From Echinometra lucunter (Eukaryota; Echinodermata; Echinoidea; Camarodonta; Echinometridae), in NCBI GenBank assembly GCA_029962745.1, contig CM057156.1:4168842-4232841 (forward strand): 64,000 nucleotides of DNA, read 5' to 3'. Of the stretch, positions 11,701 to 21,598 are shown one piece after another (positions within the stretch are counted from its first letter, which is position 1; the number at the start of each line of letters is the position of its first letter). A program made the translations under genes and the position numbers. The notes beneath the pieces were generated by a model, which made no database searches, was not told where the DNA came from, and saw only the letters and a program-made list of their open reading frames with translations.

Positions 11701-11946
11701 CCACAGAACGAACGATACTAATCTGAATTAAACATTATAAAGTTCAAAGCGATGAAATCCTCTATTCATCCATCCATTAATCAATCCATCCAACCATCCG
11801 TCTATCAATCAATTATCAATGCATAAACTTGATATTAATCTAAGCCCAATGGATACTCGTCCAAATTAACCATCAGTTAAGTCGTTGCTAATTCTTTACA
11901 GATAATCTGGTACTGATCCAAAATCTAAATAAACAAACTCAATACT

Positions 11947-12726
11947 TAAGGCCCGGTCCCACTGGCGTTTAGGAAGAGTTGCGTATGAATTGCGCACAAA
12001 ATTGGTTTATATTCGTTAAACATCCGCAATAAATTATTCGTGAAACATGCTTGTATGAGTCGGTCGACATCCGCATACGTCCGCAATTATCCGCAAAGGC
12101 ACGTTTTTCCGTTCCCAGGATTTTTGAGCAGCACAAAATTTTGGCTGCGGATGAGCATGCGCCATACATACGCAATACATACGTAATACATACGCAATAC
12201 ATACTAATCTATGCGCTGAATATCCGCTGTTATCCGCAGCTGACGGAGTATTGCGGCTGGGCGGTGTCCGTGGGACAGTGTGTAAAACGGATATACAGCG
12301 TGCCTATCACGTCTACATCCCGAACTAAAATAACTTGTAGCGAATGCAAACAGGCTTGCCACAAATAGTGCGTTTGCATTACGTCTGCTTTGTATCTGAT
12401 TTGCGAACAATCCGATCCGTTTCCTCAATACATACGTTATACATCCGTGATTGTTCGTTATATGTCCGCAATGTTTGCAATACATTCGTCAACATTTACC
12501 AGTTATACTTCTCATCGGAGAGCATCCGCACTCGTATTCGCTTTTATTCGTGAAATATCCGTTTTTATTCGTCATATCTTCGCTGTACATTATTGATATA
12601 TCTGTAATTCATACTTAGAAATTTGTCATTTTTTGGTCAATTTTGTTGCGGACGACAACGAACGCCCGAAATTTGTATACGCTATTCATGCGCAATTAAT
12701 CCTCACACCAGTGGGACCGGGCCTTA
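11947..12726. mobile_element. 780-bp inverted-repeat element made of ATCCGCAAT/ATACATACG sub-repeats
   Basis: The termini are a perfect 19-bp inverted repeat: TAAGGCCCGGTCCCACTGG at 11947-11965 and its reverse complement at 12708-12726. Homology continues imperfectly inward to about 50 bp. The interior is mostly variants of ATCCGCAATACATACG and TTATTCGTGAAATATCCG, with four near-perfect ATACATACGCA units near 12172-12205. It has no coding capacity. The left flank reads TTAA at the boundary, but a target duplication is not clear. It lies inside the 35-bp minisatellite. Confidence 0.65.
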
Positions 12727-13054
12727 GCCACATCCGAAATACATAAGACGTACACTAATCCACACTCGAAATATTTACGACTGACACTATTACTAACTCA
12801 AAATGCATGAACTTGATACTTCTCCTAAATGAATATATACATCGACTTGATACTAACTAATCCACAATCTACTTACATTAAACCGATGCCAATACGCACT
12901 TAAGATACATAAGACTCCAAATTTAAAATGCCTGAACTTGAAACTCTTTAAACTCCTCAATACATCAAATCCAAACTACCCCACATACATCGATACGATT
13001 CTAATCCATACTAAAAATATAAAACTGACACCAATCCAATCTTAAGGCCTAAAC

Positions 13055-13920
13055 AGGGGCGGCGCAAGGGTATTTTCATAGGGGGGGATGACCTACACGT
13101 GAGTTTTTTACATTTTAAATGAAAAAAAAGATAGGGGTACGTGTATTAGTGAACCGACGAATATGCCAATTCCATTCATATTTTAAAAACTTATTGTTTT
13201 CTCTCTCATTACATACTTTAAGAGGGGATCTATAAACTAACAATATTTCGAGGTCCAATGTAAAGCAAAGGTTGAAAAAAAAGTGGAAAAGTCTTTGTAA
13301 AAACGAACGGACAAAACTTCCTCGGATCCCAGAGCGATAATTTGAACCGCTAATTTGACAAATTTTAAATGTGTGAGGGCCTCTAGAAAATAGGTCTTCC
13401 CGACACATTCTTCTCTCCACTGATGCGAAAAACATGCGAAATTCGAAAATTACTGTATTTTAAGAAACGGGCATAGAATAAAAAAAATACTTCACCAAAT
13501 TTAATGATCTTGGTATCATTCTCTTTGATAGAAGATGCTTTACATACTAAAGTAAAAAGATTATCTACTTTCTAAAGGTAAAGTACTGAAAATCCACCGT
13601 TCCGCTTTTTCTGCGACACCCGGTATATCATTGTGAAGAGCATAAGGGCTTAACCCGTTGACTACCGAGTTCCATAGATTTAATACATGGGTAACCCTGT
13701 TCGAGTAGCCAATGGGTTAAAGCTTCCTACAATTTAATTCTATGATCTCCGACAAGGATCAAAATGTTCATTGCCTCGGAGAGGCAAAATCCGAACATTT
13801 AATCGATCAGGTTCATAATTGACGTAAAGGTGCTAATCATTTTGAAATGCGCTATACAAATCCAGAATATTATTATTATTATTATTTGTTGGAAATGCTC
13901 TCATTCTTCCATTCTACATC
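13055..13920. other. Non-coding stretch downstream of the lectin gene
   Basis: It starts with a CAGGGGCGGCGCAAGGG edge and a G run, typical of G/C-run mobile sequences. At 13650-13720 there is a small inverted pair (TTAACCCGTTGACTAC and GTAGCCAATGGGTTAA). At 13848-13890 a GCGCTATACAAAT end runs into ATT triplets, like a LINE or SINE tail. No host exon is seen. Confidence 0.4.
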
Positions 13921-13921
13921 C

Positions 13922-14067
13922 TTACAACAGTATCTGACATACTGTGTGGTAAAGGTTGTTGCACTGAGAATCGACCCACTTATCATCATACCCTCTCCAC
14001 ACCAATGCCACCGCTACACAGTCCTCAGTGCTGTTACTATCTCCATTAGGCTCACCATCGTGCCAGT
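13922..14067 (-). CDS. C-type lectin domain, C-terminal exon (last exon)
   Basis: The exon starts after TTTCTCTTTCTCTAG (3' splice site, AG at 14069-14068) and ends at a TAA at 13922. It encodes the second half of a C-type lectin-like domain: WHDGEPNG with an EPN triplet, EDCVAV, KWVD and the two closing cysteines (C...VC). In the family EPN together with a WND-type motif binds Ca2+ and mannose-type sugars; here WND is WVD. The two leading bases complete an Asn codon with the last base of the exon at 18609-18890, so the two are in frame as N-W-H-D. The domain ends almost at the stop, as usual for a terminal CTLD. The product is probably secreted. Confidence 0.8.
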
Positions 14068-14304
14068 CTAGAGAAAGAGAAAATATGGACGTATTTGGTT
14101 TAAAATACTCATCTAGATACAGAGTCTGATTCAAAATTTCATTTTGAAAATAATGTTTTTGCAGTATATATTATCATGATCACTGGTAATTATTCACCCT
14201 CCTCATGACAACTAACCAAAAAGACTTTGAAGGCGGACAATAATTAACACTTAAACCGGACGCTCACAACTGCGGTGAAACAAAGCAGATTATATCACAG
14301 CAAT

Positions 14305-14465
14305 AAGGGAAATATAGGTTTTCCCGGTCAATTTCATACTTTTTCCATTCCAGTTCATGAACGTGCATTCAATTTCACGCAACGCACGCCCCGCGAAGAC
14401 ATTCGGGCTTTCAAATTCCGAATCCGATCGATCAACTCCTGGACATTTGTGACAGGCATGCCCCC
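14305..14465. repeat. GCATTCAATTTC-type repeat element, left part (split by a LINE)
   Basis: Degenerate units such as GTGCATTCAATTTCACGC start at GGTTTTCCCGGTCAATTTCA. The same family resumes at 16735-16925 on the other side of the LINE and occurs inverted at 18060-18315. The LINE therefore appears to have landed inside this element. Confidence 0.5.
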
Positions 14466-16733
14466 GTGATATCAGTGCGGCAAAAACAAAGAGGGGTACC
14501 TTGGATAAATGATGATTATTTGGTGTTAGCACGCGAAAGGGATTATTATCGAAAGCAATTTAGAAAAACAAGATTAATTTATTGGTGGAATAAATTTCAG
14601 TCTTCCCGTAACAGAGCTAATAACTTGATTAAAAATTTGAAAAAGAAGTATTATCAGGACAAATTTAAGGACTGCGAAAATGACATAAAAAAGAACTGGA
14701 ACATTTTATCGAAGCTTATACCTAAGAAAAATAAAACCACGAGTCATGATGTTAAATTAACTATTGATAATGATCAAATACCTAACAATGAAATAGCTCG
14801 CGTTCTAAACAAAGCCTTTAATGAAGTCGGCTCAAGGTTGCAAGCCCCTTCGAATAATTTCTCGAAAGATTTATTAAACAATTTACAAACTCTGTTTATT
14901 CCATATTGTGAATTTAAATTTTGTGCAATCAAAAAGGAATATGTTTTGATAGAGCTATTACATATTGATTGTTCGAAAGCGGTCGGAGTAGATGGCATTC
15001 ACCCTAAGTTTCTTAAGATGGCAGCTGAGAGTATAGCTGGACCTTTAACCCATTTATTTAATGCAACTTTACAAACTAGTGTTATTCCAGAAGATTTCGA
15101 AACAGCAAGAATTATTCCTGTACACAAGGGAGGATCTTTTGATATTGACAATTATAGACCAATTTCTGTGCTTCCAGTCCTGTCCAAAATACTAGAGAGA
15201 GCAATACATGATCAATTGTATAAGTACTTAAATGTAAATGATCTACTTGCAAATTGTCAGTCTGGCTTCAGACCGTCTTATTCCACTGCCACTTGTCTAA
15301 CTGAGATTACAGACTTTTTGTATGATAAAATGGACCGAAAACATGTTACTGGTGGTATTTTCTTGGACCTACGCAAAGCTTTTGATGTTATTCCTCACAA
15401 TTTTATACTTGCAAAACTTAAGTACTATGGTATTACTGGCAATGAATACAACTGGATGGAATCGTATTTAACAGACAGAAGGCAATTTGTAATGATTAAC
15501 AATTGTCGCAGTGAATTTTTGAAGATAAAATCAGGTGTCCCACAAGGATCTATACTGGGTCCATTGATATTTTGTATTTTTATTAATGACATGTGTAATT
15601 TGAAATTGCATGTACATTCTAAAATGTCTCTTTATGCTGATGATACCGCCATTTTTAATCACGGTGAATCAAATTAAGGATGTACAAAAGTATTTGCAAG
15701 ATGATTTTGATTCAATATGTAAATGGTTAGACTTAAATAATATGCATTTACACCCGCAAAAAACAAAACCCATGGTATTTGGTCAAAAGAAAATGTTGAG
15801 GGGTGCTTATTTGTCAGTGAAATTCAGGAACATACAATTAGAAAATGTAAAAAAGATTAAATACTTAGGTGTCATGCTCGATCCGGGCTTGACTTGGTGT
15901 GAACATATTACTAATATCGTTTGTAAAATATCTCGAGCAATAGGTTGTATAAGGCGGATTAAGCACTTACTGTCCTTTGATATCATGAAGAAGCTGTACT
16001 TTTCTATGATTTTACCTTACATTGATTACTGTAGTACATCTTGAGGAAGCAGTGCAAAAATACATTTAGATAAGATACAAAAACTTCAAAATAAATATGT
16101 CAGGATGCTTTTGAAAAAAGATTATAATACATCACAAATTTCTTTGTTGCAGTCACTGAAGTGGCAATCAGTAGATCAGCGTATAAAATATCAGTATTGT
16201 GTTCTTGTATATAAAATAATGAATAATTTAGTTCCAAATTATTTAAAACCTTTAGTATGTAAACGGCCCGTGAAATACAGGACACGGTTTTCTTTGCGAT
16301 GCCCCCTTCAGCTTCCCAAAGCTAGAATTGAATATAAAAGAAAATCTTTCGCATATGTCGGACCCAAATTATTTAATGCACTTCCTTCAAATTTACAAGC
16401 TTGTACCTCCTTGTTAGTTTTTAAAAAATTATGCAAAGCCTTTCATACGAATTGATAAAGAGCGAAATAATATTCCATTGATTTACAATGCTATGTACTT
16501 GTATGTTTAAATTGTCACTTCCCACTCTATATTTTTGGTGTTAATTGTTTCTGATGTTAAATATTTTGTATTTTGTATTTTTGACGTTGATTGTTTTTTT
16601 TAATGATATATTTTATAGTTATCTTGACATGTATTTTAAACTGCAGGGCGCCTTTGTAAAGCAGTTTTAAGAACTGAACAGGCCTACCCTGCAGTATAAA
16701 ATAAATAAAACAAAATAAATAAATAAATAAATT
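14466..16733 (+). mobile_element. 5'-truncated non-LTR retrotransposon (CR1/jockey-like), reverse transcriptase
   Basis: The sequence begins in the linker between endonuclease and reverse transcriptase (GVPWINDDYL ... RERDYYRKQF). It continues with RT blocks: ARIIPVHKGG, YRPISVLPVLSKILE, SGFRPSYSTATCL, GIFLDLRKAFDVI, SGVPQGSILGPLIF and the catalytic LYADDTAIF. A frameshift near 15662-15675 moves the reading to the frame ending at 16044. An in-frame TGA there interrupts a C-terminal part that ends at a TGA at 16453-16455. The 3' end is an AATAAATAAATAAA tail. The copy is dead. It lies in the lectin intron, sense to the plus strand and antisense to the lectin gene. Confidence 0.9.
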
Positions 16734-16734
16734 T

Positions 16735-16925
16735 CATTTATGGGCGCTCTTATTCTCTTTCCGTAAATCAAAATCACGCATGAGCGTTCAATTTCCAAAT
16801 GCGAGCATTGTATTTCCTACTTGCGCATTCAAATTCAACTCGTAGTCCCGATGACGCTGTTTGAGGCGTTCAATTTCATTTTCCGGCGATCAATTTCCTA
16901 CTTCGTGCACTCAATTTAGTGAAGA
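16735..16925. repeat. GCGTTCAATTTCC-type repeat element, right part
   Basis: Units such as GAGCGTTCAATTTCC, GCATTCAAATTCAACTC and GGCGTTCAATTTCATTTTCC repeat about every 20-35 bp. This is the continuation of 14305-14465 beyond the LINE. Confidence 0.5.
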
Positions 16926-16985
16926 AGATAAAAAGGGGGTTATGAGGGGGAGAGCGGGACGAGCGTTGGTTGTTTCTGATAAACG

Positions 16986-17212
16986 AGCACACTCCGAAAA
17001 AGGATTAGTCAAAATAACTATTATGTTGGTGCATATTGTCCGACCAAAATTTCGGTGAAGATTGACCAATATGATGATTGTCATAATTACCCAATTATTT
17101 TTTGAAAATTAATGTACCCAAATTTTGGTTAATTTTTAACTAATTTTTATGTTCAGACACAAATTCACCAACACATTGGTTATCTTGACCAATCCCTTTG
17201 TAGAATGTGCAC
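16986..17212. mobile_element. 227-bp inverted-repeat element of GGTCAAAATAACC-type units
   Basis: The left end GCACACTCCGAAAAAGGATT pairs imperfectly with the right end (reverse complement GTGCACATTCTACAAAGGG). Inside are units built on TGGTCAANATNACCAATNTGTTGGTG. It is non-coding and has the same design as 2205-2432 and 60707-61005. Confidence 0.5.
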
Positions 17213-17364
17213 AATATACCCGCACATCCCTCCCCCTAACACACACACAAGAAAAAAAAATCCCATTTTCGTAGGCCTCCAGCATGCTTATTCTTTTTTT
17301 TAAGAGTTCTATATTGTTCTGAATTTGTATCCACTTACAATGATATCCATAATTATTATGGATA

Positions 17365-17640
17365 ATATGAATATACAAAGATAGGAAGAAAACTCCGATG
17401 AGAGTTATGTGTTGAGTTTCAGATTTTCGACTTGTATATATTTAGATCATCTTCAGGAATTGAAGTAAAACAGAATAAGAACTGTTTTTGTATACACTGA
17501 TATAAGAAGGCATCAAAATGTTCAGTTTTACCTACAATTTCTGAAGATGATTTAATCAAAGGTCGAAAATGTGAAACTCAACACTATCATAACTATGACT
17601 CTCATTGCAGTTTTCTTCCAATCTTTATACATTTACAATG
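17365..17640. mobile_element. Fold-back element with ~80-bp imperfect arms
   Basis: The left arm (AAGATAGGAAGAAAACTCCG ... GTTGAGTTTC ... GATCATCTTCAG) is matched by the inverted right arm ending GTTTTCTTCCAATCTTTATAC. The arms are about 80-110 bp with a spacer of about 90 bp. No frame is present, and it is probably a MITE. Confidence 0.6.
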
Positions 17641-18059
17641 ATATCATGTCCTTTTATGCTCATGTATACTTCAATACTTTAACAGCATAACGACATAATT
17701 TCTAACGTACACTTCTTGATGACACCACCCATAAAAAGACAAAATCACAACACTAACCACACTATGCGTCAATTAAAAAACCAAATGACAAACAACATGA
17801 TCTCAAATCTCTCATTTGGAAGCCTAAATAAACAGCAATATGAAATGTTTATAATTTCCATGTTACCAGTTTCAATGGAAGCATTTATGGCATAAACCTA
17901 AAATAGTGGACTTAAGCATGATAACATTATGGTAAATGTCTTGCCAAAGAAGCTCAATTTATTCCAAACTAAGTGAAAAACACCCACAATCACCCCAAGC
18001 TAACTAATTGCAATGAATCTTTTAAATTGAATGCACTTATTTGGAACTTGGTTGCCTTT

Positions 18060-18315
18060 TCACGAATATGAATGAAGAAGGAGATTCGGTCGCCGGCTCG
18101 AAATGAATTTGATTGCCCATTTATCAAAAAGCATGCTCCTACTTTGAACTTGAATGACCCAAATGAACAACTGATTGCTCGGATAGTGAATCTGAATGAC
18201 CCAATTTGAATTTGAAAGCTGCTTCAGAGCTGCGAGCGTGAAATGCGGGAAATTGAATGCTCGGAATATGAACTTGAATGACAATATCATGAAATTGACC
18301 GGGAAAACCTATATT
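18060..18315. repeat. Inverted copy of the GCATTCAATTTC-type element
   Basis: The units (GAACTTGAATGAC, GGGAAATTGAATGCTCGG) are the reverse complement of those at 14305-14465. The edge TGAAATTGACCGGGAAAACC corresponds to GGTTTTCCCGGTCAATTTCA there. Confidence 0.55.
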
Positions 18316-18608
18316 TGTACATTTTCATTCATGTATGAATATGATCCAAGCTTGAGTATGGCTATGATATTCTTCATTACGTATAAATCGTAATGAAGTC
18401 GCTAACGTATGGGATACAAGATCGTGGACTTGGTCATGTATAAAGAAATTAGATTTAATTCATTATTCTATTGGACAAAAAATACCACTATTAAACATTT
18501 CATTTGAAGTGGAATCATGTTATTATTTTAAAAATCCTATTGTGTAATTGAAGCACATGATCTGCACGTTTTCTCTTTCTTTATTATTTCAACTGATAGC
18601 ATGCTTAC

Positions 18609-18890
18609 TTGTTGCAGTTTCCCTAGTTCCAGTACCATCTACATCACAGACGAATTCTCCCTCCTTTGCCATGTCGTTACAGTTTATCCATATATTTGTA
18701 GACAATGTCATTCTGTTTTTGATGTTCAGGAACTCTTCGGCGGTGTTGAAGAAGAGGAGAGAAGGTTTCTTGTCTCCGGTGATCGTGCTTACTGTCTCGA
18801 GGTTTTGACAAAAGTTCTTAGCCTCTTGCCACTCTCGATTTTTAGCATCAAGACGGTAACACTTCGACGATACGTACGTCCATTGTAGAT
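18609..18890 (-). CDS. C-type lectin domain, N-terminal exon
   Basis: This is a 282-bp exon between an AG acceptor (GAACATACAG) and a GTAAGC donor, phase 1 at both ends. It encodes the first half of a C-type lectin-like domain: SSKCYRLDAKNREWQEAKNF, then C, KPSLLFFNTAEEF and WINCNDMAKEGEFVCDVDG. The canonical WIGL position is WINC and a cysteine also sits in FVC, so two extra cysteines could form an additional disulfide in the long-loop region. The exon joins in phase to 14067-13922 across a 4.5-kb intron that holds a LINE. An EGF-exon remnant lies upstream at 20029-20013. Exon 63487-63768 is a paralogue of identical length. Confidence 0.8.
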
Positions 18891-18991
18891 CTGTATGTTC
18901 AGAATAATTATGAGAACATGGCGCAGAACTCAAGAATGTAGTTTTTCCTGTTCAACCGTTTTGAATACATTTAACAACACCAACAATAATG

Positions 18992-18992
18992 G

Positions 18993-19045
<53 letters not shown>

Positions 19046-19052
19046 GTGATGA

Positions 19053-19083
<31 letters not shown>

Positions 19084-19132
19084 AATGATGATGATGATGA
19101 TGATGACAATGATGATAATAAGAATGATACTG
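18992..19132. repeat. (GAT)n / (GCT)n microsatellite
   Basis: A run of about 16 GAT triplets, then GCTGCTGCT, then imperfect GAT. It lies 100 bp upstream of the lectin exon on the minus strand. Poly-Asp and poly-Met frames across it are artefacts. Confidence 0.95.
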
Positions 19133-19189
19133 GTAACAATAATAAGAAAAAAAAAATACCGATTCAACAGTATCAACTCCTTGAAGGAG

Positions 19190-19745
19190 CGTGTGGGCAA
19201 ATGCCCCACTGGAGAATTACAGCATAATAGTTACCCTCAGGACAATTTCCACCAGAACGATTTGCCCCAGGACGATTTCCCCAAGGAGGATTACCCCCAG
19301 GACAATTACCCCAAGACTTCTCCCCTTTCAGTATACAACAGGAAATGAACCCTCTAGCAAAACCAATCCTACGGCAATTATCCGAGGAAAATACCACGGA
19401 ACACGCATTACTTAAGCTTTTTGACATGCACTCAGAGTAAATCGCATGAATGAAGAGCCTAAAAGCCGAAAACCTGTGACTCTGATGAGTGCATGTCGAA
19501 AAACTTTAGCATGTTTAGTATATGTGTGTTCAGTGTTTTCTCCCGATTTTGCAGTACATCTACAAGACTTGTATTTGATTATCCGAGGGTGAATTTTATC
19601 TTGTCTTGTGGGTATTACCCTGGAGGTAATCGTTCTAGGAGTGATGGACGGAAGGAGAAGGGGTAATTGTCCGCGAAGGGTAATTGCCCAGGAACCTATT
19701 GTCCTGACGGCAATTGTCAAAGGGGTAATTGTCCTAAGACCTGGC
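19190..19745. mobile_element. Fold-back element with arms of 15-bp AGGACAATTACCCC repeats
   Basis: The left arm (19226-19320) contains at least five consecutive 15-16-bp units of the form CCCCAGGACAATTAC. The right arm (19598-19740) contains about six units of the inverted form GGGGTAATTGTCCTA, 15-17 bp apart. About 280 bp of unrelated sequence lies between. Long inverted arms with an outer domain of about 15-bp tandem repeats are the described structure of sea-urchin TU transposons. No transposase is present. Confidence 0.55.
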
Positions 19746-19859
19746 GAGGATTTTTACATAGATGTGGAGAATATATTATGTATCTTTAAAAGAAAAAATA
19801 AGGAGAAAGGAAATTAGTAACATTGCTCAACAGCCAATCAAAAGCAAGGTTTCCATGGT

Positions 19860-20012
19860 AGTTCCCATTGATGGCAAAACAACGATTAATAGTATACAAA
19901 TATACCTTGCATTGAGAGTTTCTGGTTAAAACTATGGGCAAGAGGTGACTCCGAAATAGTACTATTCACTGAGGGGTGCAGCCCCGAAGTGAATGGTACT
20001 ATTCGAGTCGCC
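19860..20012. mobile_element. Repeat element truncating the EGF-like exon, with a strong hairpin
   Basis: The segment containing AAAACTATGGGCAAGAGGTG and TCCGAAATAGTACT has a relative inverted at 9425-9510. At 19958-20000 it folds into a hairpin: AGTACTATTCACT pairs fully (one G.T) with AGTGAATGGTACT, followed by a tandem G.A pair, GGGG/CCCC and a 5-base loop. Its edge abuts the EGF exon remnant at 20013. Confidence 0.5.
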
Positions 20013-20029
20013 GGGGTTACTGTCACAAT
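20013..20029 (-). pseudogene. Truncated EGF-like exon remnant
   Basis: Reading the minus strand, a polypyrimidine tract and CTCCTCAG are followed by ATTGTGACAGTAACCCC, which encodes D-C-D-S-N-P in phase 1. The intact counterpart at 52762 continues C-E-N-G, the start of an EGF-like domain. Here the exon is cut after 17 bp by a mobile sequence. It lies 1.1 kb upstream of the lectin exon at 18890, so the ancestral gene may have been EGF plus C-type lectin. Confidence 0.55.
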
Positions 20030-20234
20030 CTGAGGAGTTAAAAACAAGTGCATTGATCAGCGCTAAGAATCCGCCATTTTTCTTCTAATTTCATTATTTC
20101 TCTTTGTTTATACCTGATCACTAAAAAAGACTGGACTTACTTTTACAAAAATGCAATATCAGTCATGATCATAACAGTAATTTTATCAACCCATGGTAGC
20201 CTCACCAGTTCTAACACGGCGTCCTAAGGGCCCT

Positions 20235-20290
20235 ACTTTTCTTCTTCTTCTTCTTCTTCTTCTTCTTCTTCTTCTTCTCCCCCTCCTCCT
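20235..20290. repeat. (TTC)n microsatellite
   Basis: About 14 TTC triplets followed by C-rich CTCCT sequence. The inverted counterpart near 52500-52557 is much shorter and interrupted. Confidence 0.9.
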
Positions 20291-20639
20291 CCTGTTCTTC
20301 TTCTTTCGTTTTAATCTTCTCCTTTCCCTTCTTCATTATTGTTCTTAATTTTCTTCTTACACCTCCTCTTCTTGTTATTCTTTTCCCTATATATTTTTTT
20401 ATCATTCAAGTTTTCGTTTTTTCTGTTGTTTGTATCGTTATTAACATTATCATCACTGCTATATTTATTGTCATTATTATTATTGTAATGGTTAGTGTTA
20501 TGATAATTATTATTATCATTATTATTGTTGTTGTTATTATCATGATAGTTATTATTGTTATTATTATTATTGTAATTATTTATTATTATTACTGACATTT
20601 ATTTACTTCTATACTATTACTATTACTACGACTATTATA

Positions 20640-20683
20640 TAATAATGATAATAATAATTATTATTATCAGTATTATTATCATA

Positions 20684-20743
<60 letters not shown>

Positions 20744-20752
20744 GTTATTATT
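20640..20752. repeat. (ATT)n microsatellite
   Basis: A long ATT/TTA run. The counterpart in the inverted copy is at about 52095-52170 as AAT triplets. Confidence 0.95.
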
Positions 20753-21562
20753 CACCTTACTGTCTACTACTACTTCAACTTCTGCGACCGGACTACGACG
20801 GATATTATTTTTTTCTTTTGTACTGTATTTTACCACTGATATATTTGTGTTGTTATATAATCTTAAGTTTGCATTTTAACCTGTACTATTTTTATGATCG
20901 TAAATAAAACCAAACCAAACCAAACCATACATTATCATTATCAACATTATTCACACCAGTATGTAGTCATTCTTTTGAAGTGGATAACTTTGTTAACGAG
21001 CCTTTCATTTTGTCTGATCCCTTTCAGGATGCATGCTCAGCTCACTAGGACATTCATGCTTTGAGCATGCGCACTGACGGTGATTAGACGGTATTTTATT
21101 TTGTTTTACAGCTTTTTATTCTTTTCTTTCAAAAAGGAAATTGGTACATAATGTGTAACATATTCAGAACTGCAAATAATCTTCCCACAAATATAAAAGT
21201 AGACAAATAGTTGACATTTCAAAACAATACTACAAACAAATTTTCATTTTTTACGAATAGAGCATATTTTAAAAGAAATTATATAAACAAAGATGTAATT
21301 AAAATTTCACACTTCATTTAAGATGAGGTAAATTTTAAAAATACAGTTCACTATATTTCAGCATAGACAAATCACAAATAAAGTTTTACTTTTTGAATAA
21401 AATTGCTTCAGTATAGAAAAGAAAACTGCAACTGCAATTAATTTCAAATCACCTTTTTTCATATCTCGTTTAGAGAGAAAGACGAATTATAATTTTAAAA
21501 ATAGACAAAAAAAAAAGGATAGGAGAAAAAAGAGAAGAGAGAGAGAGAGAAAAAAAGAAATG

Positions 21563-21598
<36 letters not shown>

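Larger units (their letters stand above)
10575..13050. repeat. Degenerate ~35-bp minisatellite, interrupted
   Basis: Units resembling AATCCACACTCGAAATGCAT followed by AACTTGATACT occur at about 10575-10790, 11815-11946 and 12727-13050. They are heavily diverged. The array is split by a LINE-like fragment (11395-11700) and by the 780-bp inverted-repeat element at 11947-12726, which sits directly inside a unit. Confidence 0.6.

Noticed and set aside
14466..16455. Host gene encoding a reverse-transcriptase-like protein
   Set aside because: Frameshift, in-frame stop, 5' truncation and a simple-sequence tail mark it as a dead LINE.
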